DNA of 38,430 bases from an uncultured Eubacteriales bacterium (GCA_949747515.1 CATKFO010000039.1:1-38430); one strand, 5' to 3'. Counted from the first letter of the stretch, positions 1 to 7,683 are shown. The notes: generated by a model not told the origin, from the letters alone. Program-made: numbers and translations.

Positions 1-1
1 A

Positions 2-1888
2 TTCCTTGCGGACTGCAAAAATGAGAAATATTATTCCTGCTCCGTTATCATTGACAATGAGGCGTATAAAAATGTAGCGATCCGAGCGAAAGGCAACACC
101 TCGCTGACACAGGTGGAATTCTATAGGAATAATCGGTACAGCTTCAAAATCGAATTCGACCATTATGACAGTTCAAAAACATATTACGGACTTGACAAGC
201 TGTGTTTGAACAATATTATTCAGGACAACACCTATATGAAAGACTACTTGACCTATCAGATGATGGCGCAGATGGGGGTGGCTTCTCCGCTTTGCAGTTA
301 TGTGAATATTACGGTAAACGGTGAAAATTGGGGGCTGTATCTTGCCGTTGAGGGTGTTGAAGAATCATTTTTGCAGCGTAATTACGGAAAGGATTACGGA
401 GAACTTTACAAACCCGACAGCGCCGGTATGGGCGGTGGTCGTAGCAACGGCGAAAAATTTGATATGAACGAATTTTTAGGAGATTTGGAATCTGAAAATA
501 CGGACAGCACAGAACCTTCATCGAAAACGAATGGGCAGGATCAGCAGACGCCGAACAATACGCCTGAAAATAATTCAAATTCCGCCGAGCATATGCCGGG
601 CAATATGACCGGTGAGCAAAAGACTGATGGAATGCAGAGCGGTACACCTCCTGAATTACCAAATGGTGAATCTCCGTTTAATCCTGGCTTGGGAGAAATG
701 GCTAATGGGCAAAGTCCCAGTGGAATGCAAGGCGGCATGCCCCCTGAATTACCAAATGGTGAAATGCCTGACGGTATGACGCCGCCTGCCGATAATGATC
801 GTACCCAAAACAGTGATAACGCCGCAAGTGGTAATATGCCGGAGGAAGGCGGACCAAACGGAATGCACGGCGGTGGAATGAGTAGCGATGATGTCCTGCT
901 GAAATATATTGACGATGAGCCTGACAGCTATTCCAATATTTTTGACAATGCCAAAACTGATATTAACGACAGCGATAAAACACGCTTGATTGAATCGCTT
1001 CAAAAGCTGTCAAGTTGCGAAAATCTTGACGCTACCGTAGATATTGAAGCGGTAATCCGTTATTTTGTGGTGCATAATTTTGTACTCAACTTCGACAGCT
1101 ACACAGGTTCCATGATTCATAACTATTACCTTTACGAAAAAGACGGGCAAATGCAGATGATTCCGTGGGATTATAACCTTGCTTTTGGCGGGTTTCAGTC
1201 TATGGGCGGAGCTGCAAGCCTTGTCAATTATCCGATTGACACTCCTGTTTCGGGCGGCAATGTCGAGGATAGACCTATGATTGCTTGGATATTTGCAAAC
1301 GAGGAATACACGGAACTGTATCACCGTTATTTTTCCGAGTTTGTTTCGGAATGGTTTGACAGCGGCAATCTTGAAAATATGATAGACAGTGTTTCTGCTA
1401 TGATCTCACCGTATGTTGAAAAAGACCAAACGAAGTTCTGCACCTATGAAGAATTTGAAACCGGCGTTTCCACCCTCAAAGAGTTCTGCTTACTTCGTGC
1501 CCAAAGCATAGATGGTCAGCTTAACGGTACGATTGGTTCTACTTCTGAAACTCAGAAAAGCGAAACTCTCATAGAGGCCGGCGATTTGCAGATTAGCGAT
1601 ATGGGTACAATGCAGAACTCTATGGGCGGCGGTATGAATAAGCCGGATAGCGGTATGCAAAGCCAGCCGGGAACAGCCGATCAGAACGAAATGAGACGAC
1701 CTCCGTCTTTAGATGAGAACAACGGCGAGTCATCTCAACAAGCGCCGTCCAATAGTTCTGATATTACGAAAAATAATACTAAAAACAGTACATTTCCCCA
1801 ACCACCCGGAGAACAGATGCAGGGATTTAATCCGCCAGATCAGCCAAACGTTGATACGCATAGGGATGTACCTGCTTCTATTTCTTAA
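2..1888 (+). CDS. CotH-family kinase-like protein, 5'-truncated
   Basis: The frame is open from base 2, so the gene enters from the left; a GTG at 113 is only an internal codon. The first residues include an RAKGNTSL block, typical of the CotH spore-coat kinase family. Further family hallmarks are the YYGLDKLCLNN block, VNGENWGLYLAVEGVEE, and a late PWDYNLAFGG block that resembles the metal-binding part of the CotH kinase fold. Two stretches rich in Gly, Met, Pro, Asn and Gln interrupt or follow the domain (about bases 420-890 and 1590-1880). Such CotH proteins are usually exported and some have a C-terminal anchor; here the tail ends without a clear membrane helix. The signal peptide would lie outside the window. 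The substrate is unknown; only CotH of Bacillus, which phosphorylates coat proteins, is characterised. Confidence 0.85.
   Translation, partial: FLADCKNEKYYSCSVIIDNEAYKNVAIRAKGNTSLTQVEFYRNNRYSFKIEFDHYDSSKTYYGLDKLCLNNIIQDNTYMKDYLTYQMMAQMGVASPLCSYVNITVNGENWGLYLAVEGVEESFLQRNYGKDYGELYKPDSAGMGGGRSNGEKFDMNEFLGDLESENTDSTEPSSKTNGQDQQTPNNTPENNSNSAEHMPGNMTGEQKTDGMQSGTPPELPNGESPFNPGLGEMANGQSPSGMQGGMPPELPNGEMPDGMTPPADNDRTQNSDNAASGNMPEEGGPNGMHGGGMSSDDVLLKYIDDEPDSYSNIFDNAKTDINDSDKTRLIESLQKLSSCENLDATVDIEAVIRYFVVHNFVLNFDSYTGSMIHNYYLYEKDGQMQMIPWDYNLAFGGFQSMGGAASLVNYPIDTPVSGGNVEDRPMIAWIFANEEYTELYHRYFSEFVSEWFDSGNLENMIDSVSAMISPYVEKDQTKFCTYEEFETGVSTLKEFCLLRAQSIDGQLNGTIGSTSETQKSETLIEAGDLQISDMGTMQNSMGGGMNKPDSGMQSQPGTADQNEMRRPPSLDENNGESSQQAPSNSSDITKNNTKNSTFPQPPGEQMQGFNPPDQPNVDTHRDVPASIS
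650..763 (+). repeat. In-frame 21-bp direct repeat in the CotH low-complexity insert
   Basis: The same 21 bases occur at 650-670 and 743-763, exactly 93 bases (31 codons) apart. They encode PELPNGE in both places within a Gly/Met/Pro/Asn-rich linker. The preserved frame points to growth of the linker by duplication. Confidence 0.8.
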
Positions 1889-2006
1889 TTCTTATTTTCC
1901 TTTTTCAAAGCTTTAAAAAACGCAGCCGTCAGCGCCGTGGCTACGAGGCTTGTAAGGCACTGGGCGTTGCTTTGGTATAAGCATCTGTCACATTTTAAAA
2001 GTAAAG

Positions 2007-2040
2007 CCCGCATCGTTTTGAATCGCGATGCGGGTTTGTT
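2007..2040. terminator. Terminator between cotH and dtxR-like gene
   Basis: CCCGCATCG at 2007-2015 pairs with CGATGCGGG at 2026-2034, followed by TTTGTTT on plus. It lies between two convergent genes and probably serves mainly the plus strand; the T tract on minus is weaker. Confidence 0.8.
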
Positions 2041-2414
2041 TATTCTTTATTATTCTGTTCTATGTGGCGTTTGATAGCTGTAAAGGATTCGTCGCTGATG
2101 TCATGCTCCATTTTACAGGCATCCTCGGCGGCCGTCTTTTCACTTACGCCGAGATGTATCAGCATATCGGTCAGCGTTGTGTGCCTCTCATATATTTTGC
2201 TTGCAACTTCAAGACCGGCGGCTGTAAGCGTAAGGTATCCGTCACTGTCCATTTCAAGATAGCCGCCCTGTTTCAGAATACCCACCGCGCGGCTGACGCT
2301 CGGTTTTGAATAATTCATATATTCGCAGACATCAATGGAACGGATGCTGCTGCTCTTTTTAGATAATATATAGATCGTTTCTAGATACATTTCACCGAAT
2401 TCCTGAATATGCAT
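2040..2414 (-). CDS. DtxR-family metal-dependent repressor, iron type
   Basis: This 124-residue protein has an N-terminal winged helix (about residues 1-65) and a short dimerisation/metal domain. Aligned by eye with DtxR and MntR, the metal ligands are Met9, Glu12, His78, Cys100, Glu103 and His104. Met and Cys occupy the positions that are Met10 and Cys102 in iron-sensing DtxR, whereas MntR has Asp8 and Glu99, so iron is the more likely effector. The SH3-like third domain is absent, as in short family members. ATG at 2414 follows AAAGGAGGA at good spacing. It is divergent from the feo operon and is the obvious candidate for binding the dyads at 2679, 2713, 3290 and 6064. Binding itself is inferred. 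Confidence 0.88.
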   Translation of the reverse strand: MHIQEFGEMYLETIYILSKKSSSIRSIDVCEYMNYSKPSVSRAVGILKQGGYLEMDSDGYLTLTAAGLEVASKIYERHTTLTDMLIHLGVSEKTAAEDACKMEHDISDESFTAIKRHIEQNNKE

Positions 2415-2641
2415 GGCGCGTTCCTCCTTTAGCGTATAAACGATATATTTTAATTAGTATATTACAAAAATACCGGCAAATCAAGTCTTGAAACATTTTT
2501 ATGTGTTGTTATGCCAAAAACAAGCATAGTATTACGCCAAGTATATGGATAAATTAAACAATTGCGGCAGTTGCCATTCGCTAACTGATTGTTAAATATG
2601 CCGAAATGCTGTGACAAAAGATCGAAATCATAAAAATGGGG

Positions 2642-2670
2642 TTGACAAATTGTTCCTTATTGCCTATAAT
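2642..2670 (+). promoter_or_regulatory. Sigma-A promoter of the feo operon
   Basis: TTGACA at 2642-2647 and TATAAT at 2665-2670 are both perfect consensus with a 17-base spacer. Transcription would start near 2677, directly at the first dyad, so a bound repressor would block initiation. Confidence 0.85.
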
Positions 2671-2678
2671 AATATGTG

Positions 2679-2694
2679 GTTAGCGGAAGCTAAT
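2679..2694 (+). promoter_or_regulatory. Putative DtxR-type operator 1
   Basis: GTTAGC-N4-GCTAAT dyad beginning 9 bases after the -10 box of the feo promoter. It has the same half-site and spacing as the dyads at 2713, 3290 and 6064. Confidence 0.7.
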
Positions 2695-2712
2695 CGATAT
2701 TTTGACGCATGA

Positions 2713-2728
2713 GTTAGCATAAACTAAT
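2713..2728 (+). promoter_or_regulatory. Putative DtxR-type operator 2
   Basis: GTTAGC-N4-ACTAAT dyad 34 bases (about three helical turns) downstream of operator 1 and just before the first feoA ribosome binding site. It is preceded by TGA, as is operator 4. Confidence 0.65.
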
Positions 2729-2754
2729 TGCGTGGATATAAAGAAGGTGCAGAA

Positions 2755-2967
2755 ATGATGCCGCTTACATTGGCAGAGGTTGGAGAAGAGAATATCATTA
2801 AAAAGATCGGCGGGAAACAAGAGGTCAAGGCGCATCTTGAAAATCTCGGTTTTGTTGTGGGAGGCGTAGTTACCGTCGTAAACACGATGGGCGGTAATGT
2901 GATTGTGAATGTGAAAGAATCCCGTATCGCAATTAGTAAGGAAATGGCTCAGAAGATAATGGTTTGA
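2755..2967 (+). CDS. feoA: FeoA-domain protein 1
   Basis: A 70-residue SH3-like FeoA protein. The start is ATG at 2755 (a second ATG follows at 2758), after an AAGAAGG ribosome binding site; the upstream TTG at 2728 lies inside operator 2 and is not a plausible start. The sequence shows the FeoA pattern: an N-terminal hydrophobic strand (MPLTLAEVGEE), a central LENLGFVVGGVVTVV turn-strand element, and GGNVIVNVKESRIAISKEMAQKI at the C-terminus. FeoA proteins are small cytoplasmic partners of the iron(II) permease FeoB. It is the first gene of the operon and is followed 52 bases later by a second, more canonical FeoA, an arrangement common in Clostridia. Confidence 0.88.
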   Translation: MMPLTLAEVGEENIIKKIGGKQEVKAHLENLGFVVGGVVTVVNTMGGNVIVNVKESRIAISKEMAQKIMV

Positions 2968-3019
2968 TTTTCTGCGTCGGTTTTTAGTAAAGTATATATT
3001 TTTAAGGAGGAAAACATAC

Positions 3020-3241
3020 ATGAAAACATTGAGAGAGGCAAAAATCGGCGATATGGTTCGAGTTGTGAAGCTTCACGGCGAGGGCGCTGTCAAACGCCGT
3101 ATCATGGATATGGGGCTGACAAAGGGCGTTGAGGTGCACATCCGCAAGGTAGCTCCCCTAGGCGACCCCATTGAGATCACTGTCCGCGGCTATGAACTGT
3201 CGCTGCGTAAGGCTGACGCGGAAATGATCGAAGTAGAATAA
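3020..3241 (+). CDS. feoA: FeoA-domain protein 2
   Basis: 73 residues, starting at ATG 3020 after AAGGAGG. It has the usual FeoA signatures: a KIGDMVRVVKLHGEG strand-turn, the RRIMDMGLTKGVEV segment and the DPIEITVRGYELSLRKADAEMI C-terminus. It should act with FeoB in iron(II) import, probably by modulating the G-domain. Its sequence differs clearly from FeoA 1, so the two are paralogues kept for distinct roles rather than a recent duplication. Confidence 0.93.
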   Translation: MKTLREAKIGDMVRVVKLHGEGAVKRRIMDMGLTKGVEVHIRKVAPLGDPIEITVRGYELSLRKADAEMIEVE

Positions 3242-3253
3242 GTTTGTACACAA

Positions 3254-3280
3254 AGAGGCTGAAAATCGCCTCTATTATTT
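3254..3280 (+). terminator. Weak hairpin between feoA2 and feoB
   Basis: AGAGGC at 3254-3259 pairs with GCCTCT at 3268-3273, followed by ATTATTT. The T tract is poor, so partial termination or mRNA processing is as likely as full termination. Confidence 0.45.
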
Positions 3281-3289
3281 GAGACAACG

Positions 3290-3305
3290 GTTAGCATTTG
3301 GTAAC
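3290..3305 (+). promoter_or_regulatory. Putative DtxR-type operator 3, inside the feo operon
   Basis: GTTAGC-N4-GGTAAC dyad lying just before the feoB ribosome binding site. A site here could let the repressor act as a roadblock, or control a second feoB promoter that I cannot see. Confidence 0.6.
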
Positions 3306-3326
3306 TGTGAAAGTGAGGAAATGATT

Positions 3327-5810
3327 ATGGATCTGCGCATTGCCCTTGCGGGCAACCCGAACAGCGGTAAGACAACTCTGTTCAATGCATTGACCGGCTC
3401 CAATCAGTTTGTCGGCAACTGGCCAGGAGTTACAGTCGAGAAGAAGGAAGGCAAGCTGAAAAAACACGACGGTGTGGTTATCACCGACCTTCCGGGTATT
3501 TATTCGCTTTCTCCCTATACTTTGGAGGAAGTGGTGGCGAGAAATTATCTCATCGGCGAGCGTCCCGACGCGATACTGAACATTATCGACGGAACGAATT
3601 TGGAGCGAAACCTGTATCTGACCACACAGCTCACAGAACTCGGAATCCCTGTCGTAGTTGCCATCAATATGATGGATGTGGTTCGGAAAAACGGTGACAA
3701 AATCAACACGGCGGAGCTGTCGCGGGAACTTGGCTGTAAGGTAGTCGAAATATCCGCGCTGAAAGGCACAGGCGTTATGGAAGCCGCAGAGGCTGCCATA
3801 GATGCGGCGAAAAACTCAAAGACCGTTCCTATGCATACCTTCTCCGGCACGGTGGAGCACTCGCTTGCTCATATTGAAGAAGCGTGTGTACATGGTTTTC
3901 CGGAAGAGCAGCAGAGATGGTACGCCATCAAGCTGTTTGAGCGCGACGATAAAGTGCTCGAACAGGTGAAGCTGGACAAATCCGTACTCGATCATATTGA
4001 AGCAGACATCAAAGCTGTGGAAGATGAAATGGACGACGATGCAGAGTCCATTATTACAAATGAGAGATACATATATATCGGCAGTATCATCAAAGGCTGT
4101 TACAAGAAAAAGTCTGCCGGAAAGCTCTCCACTTCCGACAAGATCGACCGCGTGGTAACAAACCGCTGGCTGGGACTTCCCATTTTTGCGGCGATTATGT
4201 TCCTTGTTTACTATATTGCAATGGTAACAGTCGGTACGGCTGCGACCGACTGGGCAAACGACGGATTGTTTGGCGACGGCTGGCATCTGCTCGGAATTGG
4301 TTCTTCCTCTTACACAGAGGCGGCGGATGATTACACTGCGGCAATGCAGGCGATCGACGCATTCGTAGGACTTGACACCGAAGCGGAAGATTTTGACGCG
4401 GAATCCGCACTGGCGGAGCTGAAAGCATTCAAGGCGGAATTTCAGACTGCAAACTGCGAGGTTCAGGACGATGAAACGCTTGAAGTTGTTGAAATGACCG
4501 CATATTATTCCTCTATTCCTGACGGCGCGGACGAGGAGGAGACGGTCGCGATGACTTACCTCGATGCGGTAAGCTATCTTGAGAAAAACGGCTTTGAAGA
4601 GCCTGATCCCGCCGACTACGGCGTGTGGGTGCCGGGTATCCCCGTTCTTGTGGGCGATGGACTCGAAGCTGCGGGCGCGGCTGACTGGCTTGCAGGTCTT
4701 ATCAATGACGGTATCGTCGCAGGCGTTGGCGCAGTTCTCGGCTTTGTTCCTCAGATGCTCGTTCTGTTTCTGATGCTGGCGTTCCTTGAGGCGTGTGGTT
4801 ACATGGCGCGTATCGCCTTTGTCCTTGACCGTATCTTCCGCAAATTCGGTCTGTCGGGAAAGTCCTTTATCCCGATGCTTGTGGGCACAGGCTGCGGAAT
4901 CCCCGGTATTATGGCTTCGAGAACGATCGAAAACGAGCGCGATCGCCGTATGACGATCATGACGACCACCTTTATCCCCTGCGGCGCGAAAGTGCCCTTC
5001 ATCTCCATGATCGCAGGCGCGATCTTCGGCGGCAGCGCATGGGTGGCTACCTCCGCATACTTTGTCGGTATGGCGGCTATTATCCTTTCAGGTATTATGC
5101 TGAAGAAAACAAAGATGTTCTCGGGCGATCCCGCTCCTTTCGTTATGGAGCTTCCGACGTACCATCTGCCTACCGTGAAGAATGTGCTTCGCTCCATGTG
5201 GGAGCGCGGCTGGTCGTTCATTAAGAAAGCCGGCACAATTATCCTGCTTTCCACAATCGTTATTTGGTTTACAACTTACTTTGGCTTTACCTCGGACGGT
5301 TTCCATATGCTTGCGGAGGAGGAAATGGATCAGTCCATCCTTGCTTCCATCGGAGGTTCGATTGCATGGATATTTGCTCCTCTCGGCTGGGGTAATTGGC
5401 AGGCGGCTGTAGCTTCCATCACCGGACTTGTGGCAAAGGAGAACATTGTCGGTACTATGGGTATCCTTTATCCTTCCGGATGGCCTGAGATCGCTGCAAA
5501 TTTCAGCGCGATTGCCGGTTATTCCTTCCTCGTGTTCAATCTGCTCTGTGCGCCTTGCTTTGCAGCGATAGGCGCGATCAAGCGTGAGATGAACAGCCCC
5601 AAGTGGACATGGTTTGCTATCGGCTACCAGTGTCTGTTCGCTTATGCGATTGCTATGATGGTATATCAATTCGGCTTAGCCTTCACAGGAAATCTGAATG
5701 TGATTGGTCTGATTTTCGCTATAGCGATTCTGGCCGGTATGCTTTACATGATTTTCAGACCGTATAAAGAGGCGACCAAGCTGACTAAAACAGTAAAGGC
5801 GACAAAATAA
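3327..5810 (+). CDS. feoB: FeoB iron(II) transporter
   Basis: A fused G-protein and permease of 827 residues. The start chosen is ATG 3327, 8 bases after GAGG; ATG 3321 would sit too close. The N-terminal GTPase shows G1 GNPNSGKT (residues 9-16), G3 DLPGIYSL, G4 NMMD and G5 SAL. The membrane part has the two Gate motifs, seen around GTGCGIPGIMASR and LLCAPCFAAIGAIKRE. Between the first transmembrane segment and the gate region lies an unusual acidic, hydrophilic stretch of roughly 110 residues (about 325-435), probably extracytoplasmic. This makes it longer than E. coli FeoB (773). It imports Fe2+ under anaerobic conditions. It shares an operon with feoA1, feoA2 and the downstream Cys-rich protein. 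Confidence 0.97.
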   Translation: MDLRIALAGNPNSGKTTLFNALTGSNQFVGNWPGVTVEKKEGKLKKHDGVVITDLPGIYSLSPYTLEEVVARNYLIGERPDAILNIIDGTNLERNLYLTTQLTELGIPVVVAINMMDVVRKNGDKINTAELSRELGCKVVEISALKGTGVMEAAEAAIDAAKNSKTVPMHTFSGTVEHSLAHIEEACVHGFPEEQQRWYAIKLFERDDKVLEQVKLDKSVLDHIEADIKAVEDEMDDDAESIITNERYIYIGSIIKGCYKKKSAGKLSTSDKIDRVVTNRWLGLPIFAAIMFLVYYIAMVTVGTAATDWANDGLFGDGWHLLGIGSSSYTEAADDYTAAMQAIDAFVGLDTEAEDFDAESALAELKAFKAEFQTANCEVQDDETLEVVEMTAYYSSIPDGADEEETVAMTYLDAVSYLEKNGFEEPDPADYGVWVPGIPVLVGDGLEAAGAADWLAGLINDGIVAGVGAVLGFVPQMLVLFLMLAFLEACGYMARIAFVLDRIFRKFGLSGKSFIPMLVGTGCGIPGIMASRTIENERDRRMTIMTTTFIPCGAKVPFISMIAGAIFGGSAWVATSAYFVGMAAIILSGIMLKKTKMFSGDPAPFVMELPTYHLPTVKNVLRSMWERGWSFIKKAGTIILLSTIVIWFTTYFGFTSDGFHMLAEEEMDQSILASIGGSIAWIFAPLGWGNWQAAVASITGLVAKENIVGTMGILYPSGWPEIAANFSAIAGYSFLVFNLLCAPCFAAIGAIKREMNSPKWTWFAIGYQCLFAYAIAMMVYQFGLAFTGNLNVIGLIFAIAILAGMLYMIFRPYKEATKLTKTVKATK

Positions 5811-5836
5811 CTATAAAGAATACGGGAGGGATTAAA

Positions 5837-6010
5837 ATGCTTACATGGATATCTGGAAATGTTGCGACAATCATTATTTGCGTGATTCTGCTTACCGTTG
5901 TCGCGGCGGTTATTGGCAAAATGGTACGCAATAAGAAAAAGGGGAAGTCCTCCTGTGGATGCGGATGTGAGGGCTGTGCGATGAGAGGCAGCTGCCATTC
6001 TAAAAAATAA
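5837..6010 (+). CDS. FeoB-associated Cys-rich membrane protein
   Basis: 57 residues, with ATG at 5837 after GGGAGGG. One N-terminal membrane helix (about residues 9-27) is followed by a Lys-rich stop-transfer segment and a Cys-rich tail, CGCGCEGCAMRGSC. This is the pattern of the small protein family that follows feoB in many Firmicutes, often regarded as taking the place of FeoC. It sits 26 bases after feoB and directly before the operon terminator. The cysteines could bind iron or an Fe-S cluster on the cytoplasmic side, but that is inference. Confidence 0.88.
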   Translation: MLTWISGNVATIIICVILLTVVAAVIGKMVRNKKKGKSSCGCGCEGCAMRGSCHSKK

Positions 6011-6016
6011 ATTTTC

Positions 6017-6054
6017 GGGGAGACTCAGGGGAATCTTGTGTCTCCCTGTTTTTA
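6017..6054 (+). terminator. feo operon terminator
   Basis: GGGAGAC (ending at 6024) pairs with GTCTCCC at 6040-6046, followed by TGTTTTTA. A classical intrinsic terminator closing the feo operon. Confidence 0.85.
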
Positions 6055-6063
6055 CATGCGTGA

Positions 6064-6079
6064 GTTAGCGAGTTCTAAC
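6064..6079 (+). promoter_or_regulatory. Putative DtxR-type operator 4, before a dead operon
   Basis: GTTAGC-N4-TCTAAC dyad after the feo terminator and 23 bases before the methyltransferase pseudogene start. It is the best dyad symmetry of the four and implies that the following genes once formed their own iron-regulated unit. Confidence 0.65.
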
Positions 6080-6101
6080 CTTATAAGGCGGGGTGATATG
6101 A

Positions 6102-6763
6102 TTGACGGATATAGATAATAAAAACTTTTGAAATAAATGGGCAAAACGGTACGATACGGCGATGTCGGGTGACCGAAAAATGTATGCAAGTCTTGTCAGC
6201 AGAATGAAATAGACGCTGAATCGAGATATGACGGTTTTGGAGCTTGCCTGCGGCACGGGACTGCTATCCGTGCAGCTTGCCGGAAGCGTAAAAATGTTAG
6301 AAGCAACGGATTTTTCCGAGGATATGATAAAACAGGCAAAGACAAAAGCTCATTCCTTCCGTCTGCATTTTTCGGTGCAGGATGCGACCGCTTTACCCTA
6401 TGCTCCCGAAACATTTGATGCGGTAATCATTTCAAATACGCTGCATATTATGCCGAGTCCTGAAAAGGCTTTGTCAGAGATACGCAGAGCGCTGAAACCG
6501 GACGGCATCTTGATTACTCCCACTTTTACGGCAGCGGGCTGTCTCCTCGGCAGAGTGAGAATTCGTATTATGGAGTTGTCCGGTTTTAAGGTGTTCCATA
6601 AATGGACGCCGGAAAGCTACTTGGAATTATTGAGGCAAACGGGTTTTCCATTACAGACAGCGAAGTGTTCAGCGGCGGACTAAAATTAACATATGCCGAA
6701 GCAAAAAAATTACGGAGGAACGATTATGCTGAAAATTACAGCCACAGTAGTAGGAATATGTGA
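6102..6763 (+). pseudogene. SAM-dependent methyltransferase, two stops and a frameshift
   Basis: The reading frame from TTG 6102 (after AAGGCGGGGTGA) encodes a class I methyltransferase: an N-terminal NKWAKRYDTAMSGDRKMYASL segment, motif I VLELACGTG, and later ISNTLHIMPSPEKALSEI and ALKPDGILITPTF. It is broken three times. TGA at 6129 replaces a Trp expected in the FW-x-KWA context. TAG near 6210 stands where Gln fits. A missing base in the T run near 6643-6646 shifts the C-terminus, which reads SITDSEVFSGGLKLTYAEAKKL in the next frame. Both stops are single transitions from sense codons. The substrate was probably a small molecule, as in UbiE-like enzymes, but it cannot be assigned. Confidence 0.85.
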
Positions 6764-6980
6764 TTTTCTTAATTTTGAAATTCTGCCGTACCGCGTCGTT
6801 AATGTGCGCCTCGCACATCCCGCAGGCCATACCTACAGCAAAGGCAAAATGAAAATTCTTGCCGAAGAACCAATCGATGATAAAAAACTCAAGGAAGCAA
6901 TCGGGAAGTCTGGATATATCGTCACGGGGATACATACCGAACCTTATGAGAAAAAGGGCCTTTTACTATTTCATAGATAA
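6726..6980 (+). CDS. Small HMA-like protein lacking the CxxC motif
   Basis: 84 residues from ATG 6726, with CGGAGGAA at a suitable distance; the start lies inside the 3' end of the methyltransferase pseudogene. The end (DDKKLKEAIGKSGYIVTGI) is like the last helix and strand of heavy-metal-associated ferredoxin-fold domains. The metal-binding CxxC loop is missing: only one Cys occurs, in GICDF. The frame is intact although both neighbours are broken. It may be a non-metal ferredoxin-fold partner of the former ABC transporter next door, or simply the last gene of the unit to decay. Function unknown. Confidence 0.6.
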   Translation: MLKITATVVGICDFLNFEILPYRVVNVRLAHPAGHTYSKGKMKILAEEPIDDKKLKEAIGKSGYIVTGIHTEPYEKKGLLLFHR

Positions 6981-6999
6981 GAAAGGATATGTTTTACCT

Positions 7000-7466
7000 A
7001 TGTCAGATCAAAAAAAAATTTTTGGAAATTGTTGACCTTGAAAAAACTTTCGGTAGCGGAGAAACATAACAGGAGGTACTTCGGGGGGGGGGAGCTTTTC
7101 CGTGGCAAAGGGGGAATTCTGCGTGCTTCTCGGTCCCTCTGGTTCGGGTAAATCTACATTGCTGAACATCATTGGCGTAATCGACAACGCCGATTACAGA
7201 TATATCTCCATTGACGGCGATAAACTGAAGGATCTGGGAGAAAAACGCCTAACGCAGTACCGCCGCCGTCACCTCGGCTATGTCTTTTAGCAGTATAACC
7301 TGATTGGAAATCTGAATATCGAGGTGGGAGCGTACCTCTCCGACGCTCCGCTGGATACAGACGAGTTGCTTCACACACTGGGGCTTACGCTGCTCTTGAA
7401 ATAGCAATCATAAATCGCAAGGTTAAACTTTACGATATGCACGGCAACCTGATTATTGGTAAATAA
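7000..7466 (+). pseudogene. ABC transporter ATP-binding subunit remnant
   Basis: Fragments in several frames join into the N-terminal part of a MacB/LolD-type ATPase: ATG at 7000, then FLEIVDLEKTFGSGET in a shifted frame, then FCVLLGPSGSGKSTLLNIIG with an intact Walker A, then QYRRRHLGYVF ending in a TAG (7288-7290) where the Q-loop Gln (FQQYNL) is expected. There is an extra A in the A run near 7010, a frame slip at a run of ten G (7083-7092), and an internal deletion after QYNLIGNLNI. Signature, Walker B and H-loop are gone. The last segment, to the TAA at 7464, ends in VKLYDMHGNLIIGK, which does not look like an ABC protein and may be a fused remnant of another gene. Confidence 0.8.
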
Positions 7467-7470
7467 AAGA

Positions 7471-7502
7471 ACGGACCGACTCGATTATTCGAGTAAGTCC
7501 GT
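7471..7502. repeat. Perfect hairpin after the ABC remnant
   Basis: ACGGAC and ACTCGA (7471-7484) pair with TCGAGT and GTCCGT (7489-7502), with a TTAT loop and a 2-base internal mismatch. No T run follows, so it is not a normal terminator; it may be a leftover of a mobile or plasmid-like sequence. Confidence 0.55.
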
Positions 7503-7581
7503 TACATATAAGCAGTATAAATCTACAAAGAAGGAATATGTTGACCCGTTTACAGGCAGCAAAAATACAAAGGCATAAGAT

Positions 7582-7654
7582 AAAACCCCTTTAGTGGTAT
7601 CCGAAAAAGGAATGAGGTCTGCAAACCTTTCGGTGCGCCTTTTAGGGGTTTTGT
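7582..7654 (+). other. Nested hairpin of unknown role, terminator-like end
   Basis: Outer arms AAAACCCCT (7582-7590) and AGGGGTTTT (7644-7652) enclose an inner stem CCGAAA (7601-7606) with TTTCGG (7628-7633), extended by GG/CC. The 3' arm ends in T residues. It could be a terminator closing the decayed region or a small structured RNA. The stretch 7467-7710 holds no gene I can support. Confidence 0.5.
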
Positions 7655-7683
7655 CTGTATTATGCCATCCTAGGGCTTATTCC

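Noticed and set aside
1713..1916. Alternative frame ending in a hydrophobic segment as a lost membrane anchor of the CotH protein
   Set aside because: The hydrophobic stretch is short (about 13 residues) and the normal frame ends cleanly in the same linker composition, so a frameshift is not needed.
2580..2598. GCTAAC-TGATT-GTTAAA as a fifth iron operator
   Set aside because: The half-sites are in the wrong order and spacing compared with the other four dyads.
5088..5669. 193-codon open frame on minus inside feoB
   Set aside because: It is a shadow of the feoB reading frame, with no ribosome binding site and no domain. Similar long shadows exist opposite ileS, the acyl-CoA ligase fusion and coaBC.
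7083..7092. Run of ten G as a phase-variation tract
   Set aside because: It lies in an ABC-ATPase remnant with other fatal lesions, so switching could not restore a product.
6102..7300. TGA at a Trp position and TAG at Gln positions could suggest a reassigned genetic code
   Set aside because: They occur only in genes that also carry frameshifts and deletions. Intact genes nearby (FeoB, sigG, ileS) use normal codons, so decay explains them.
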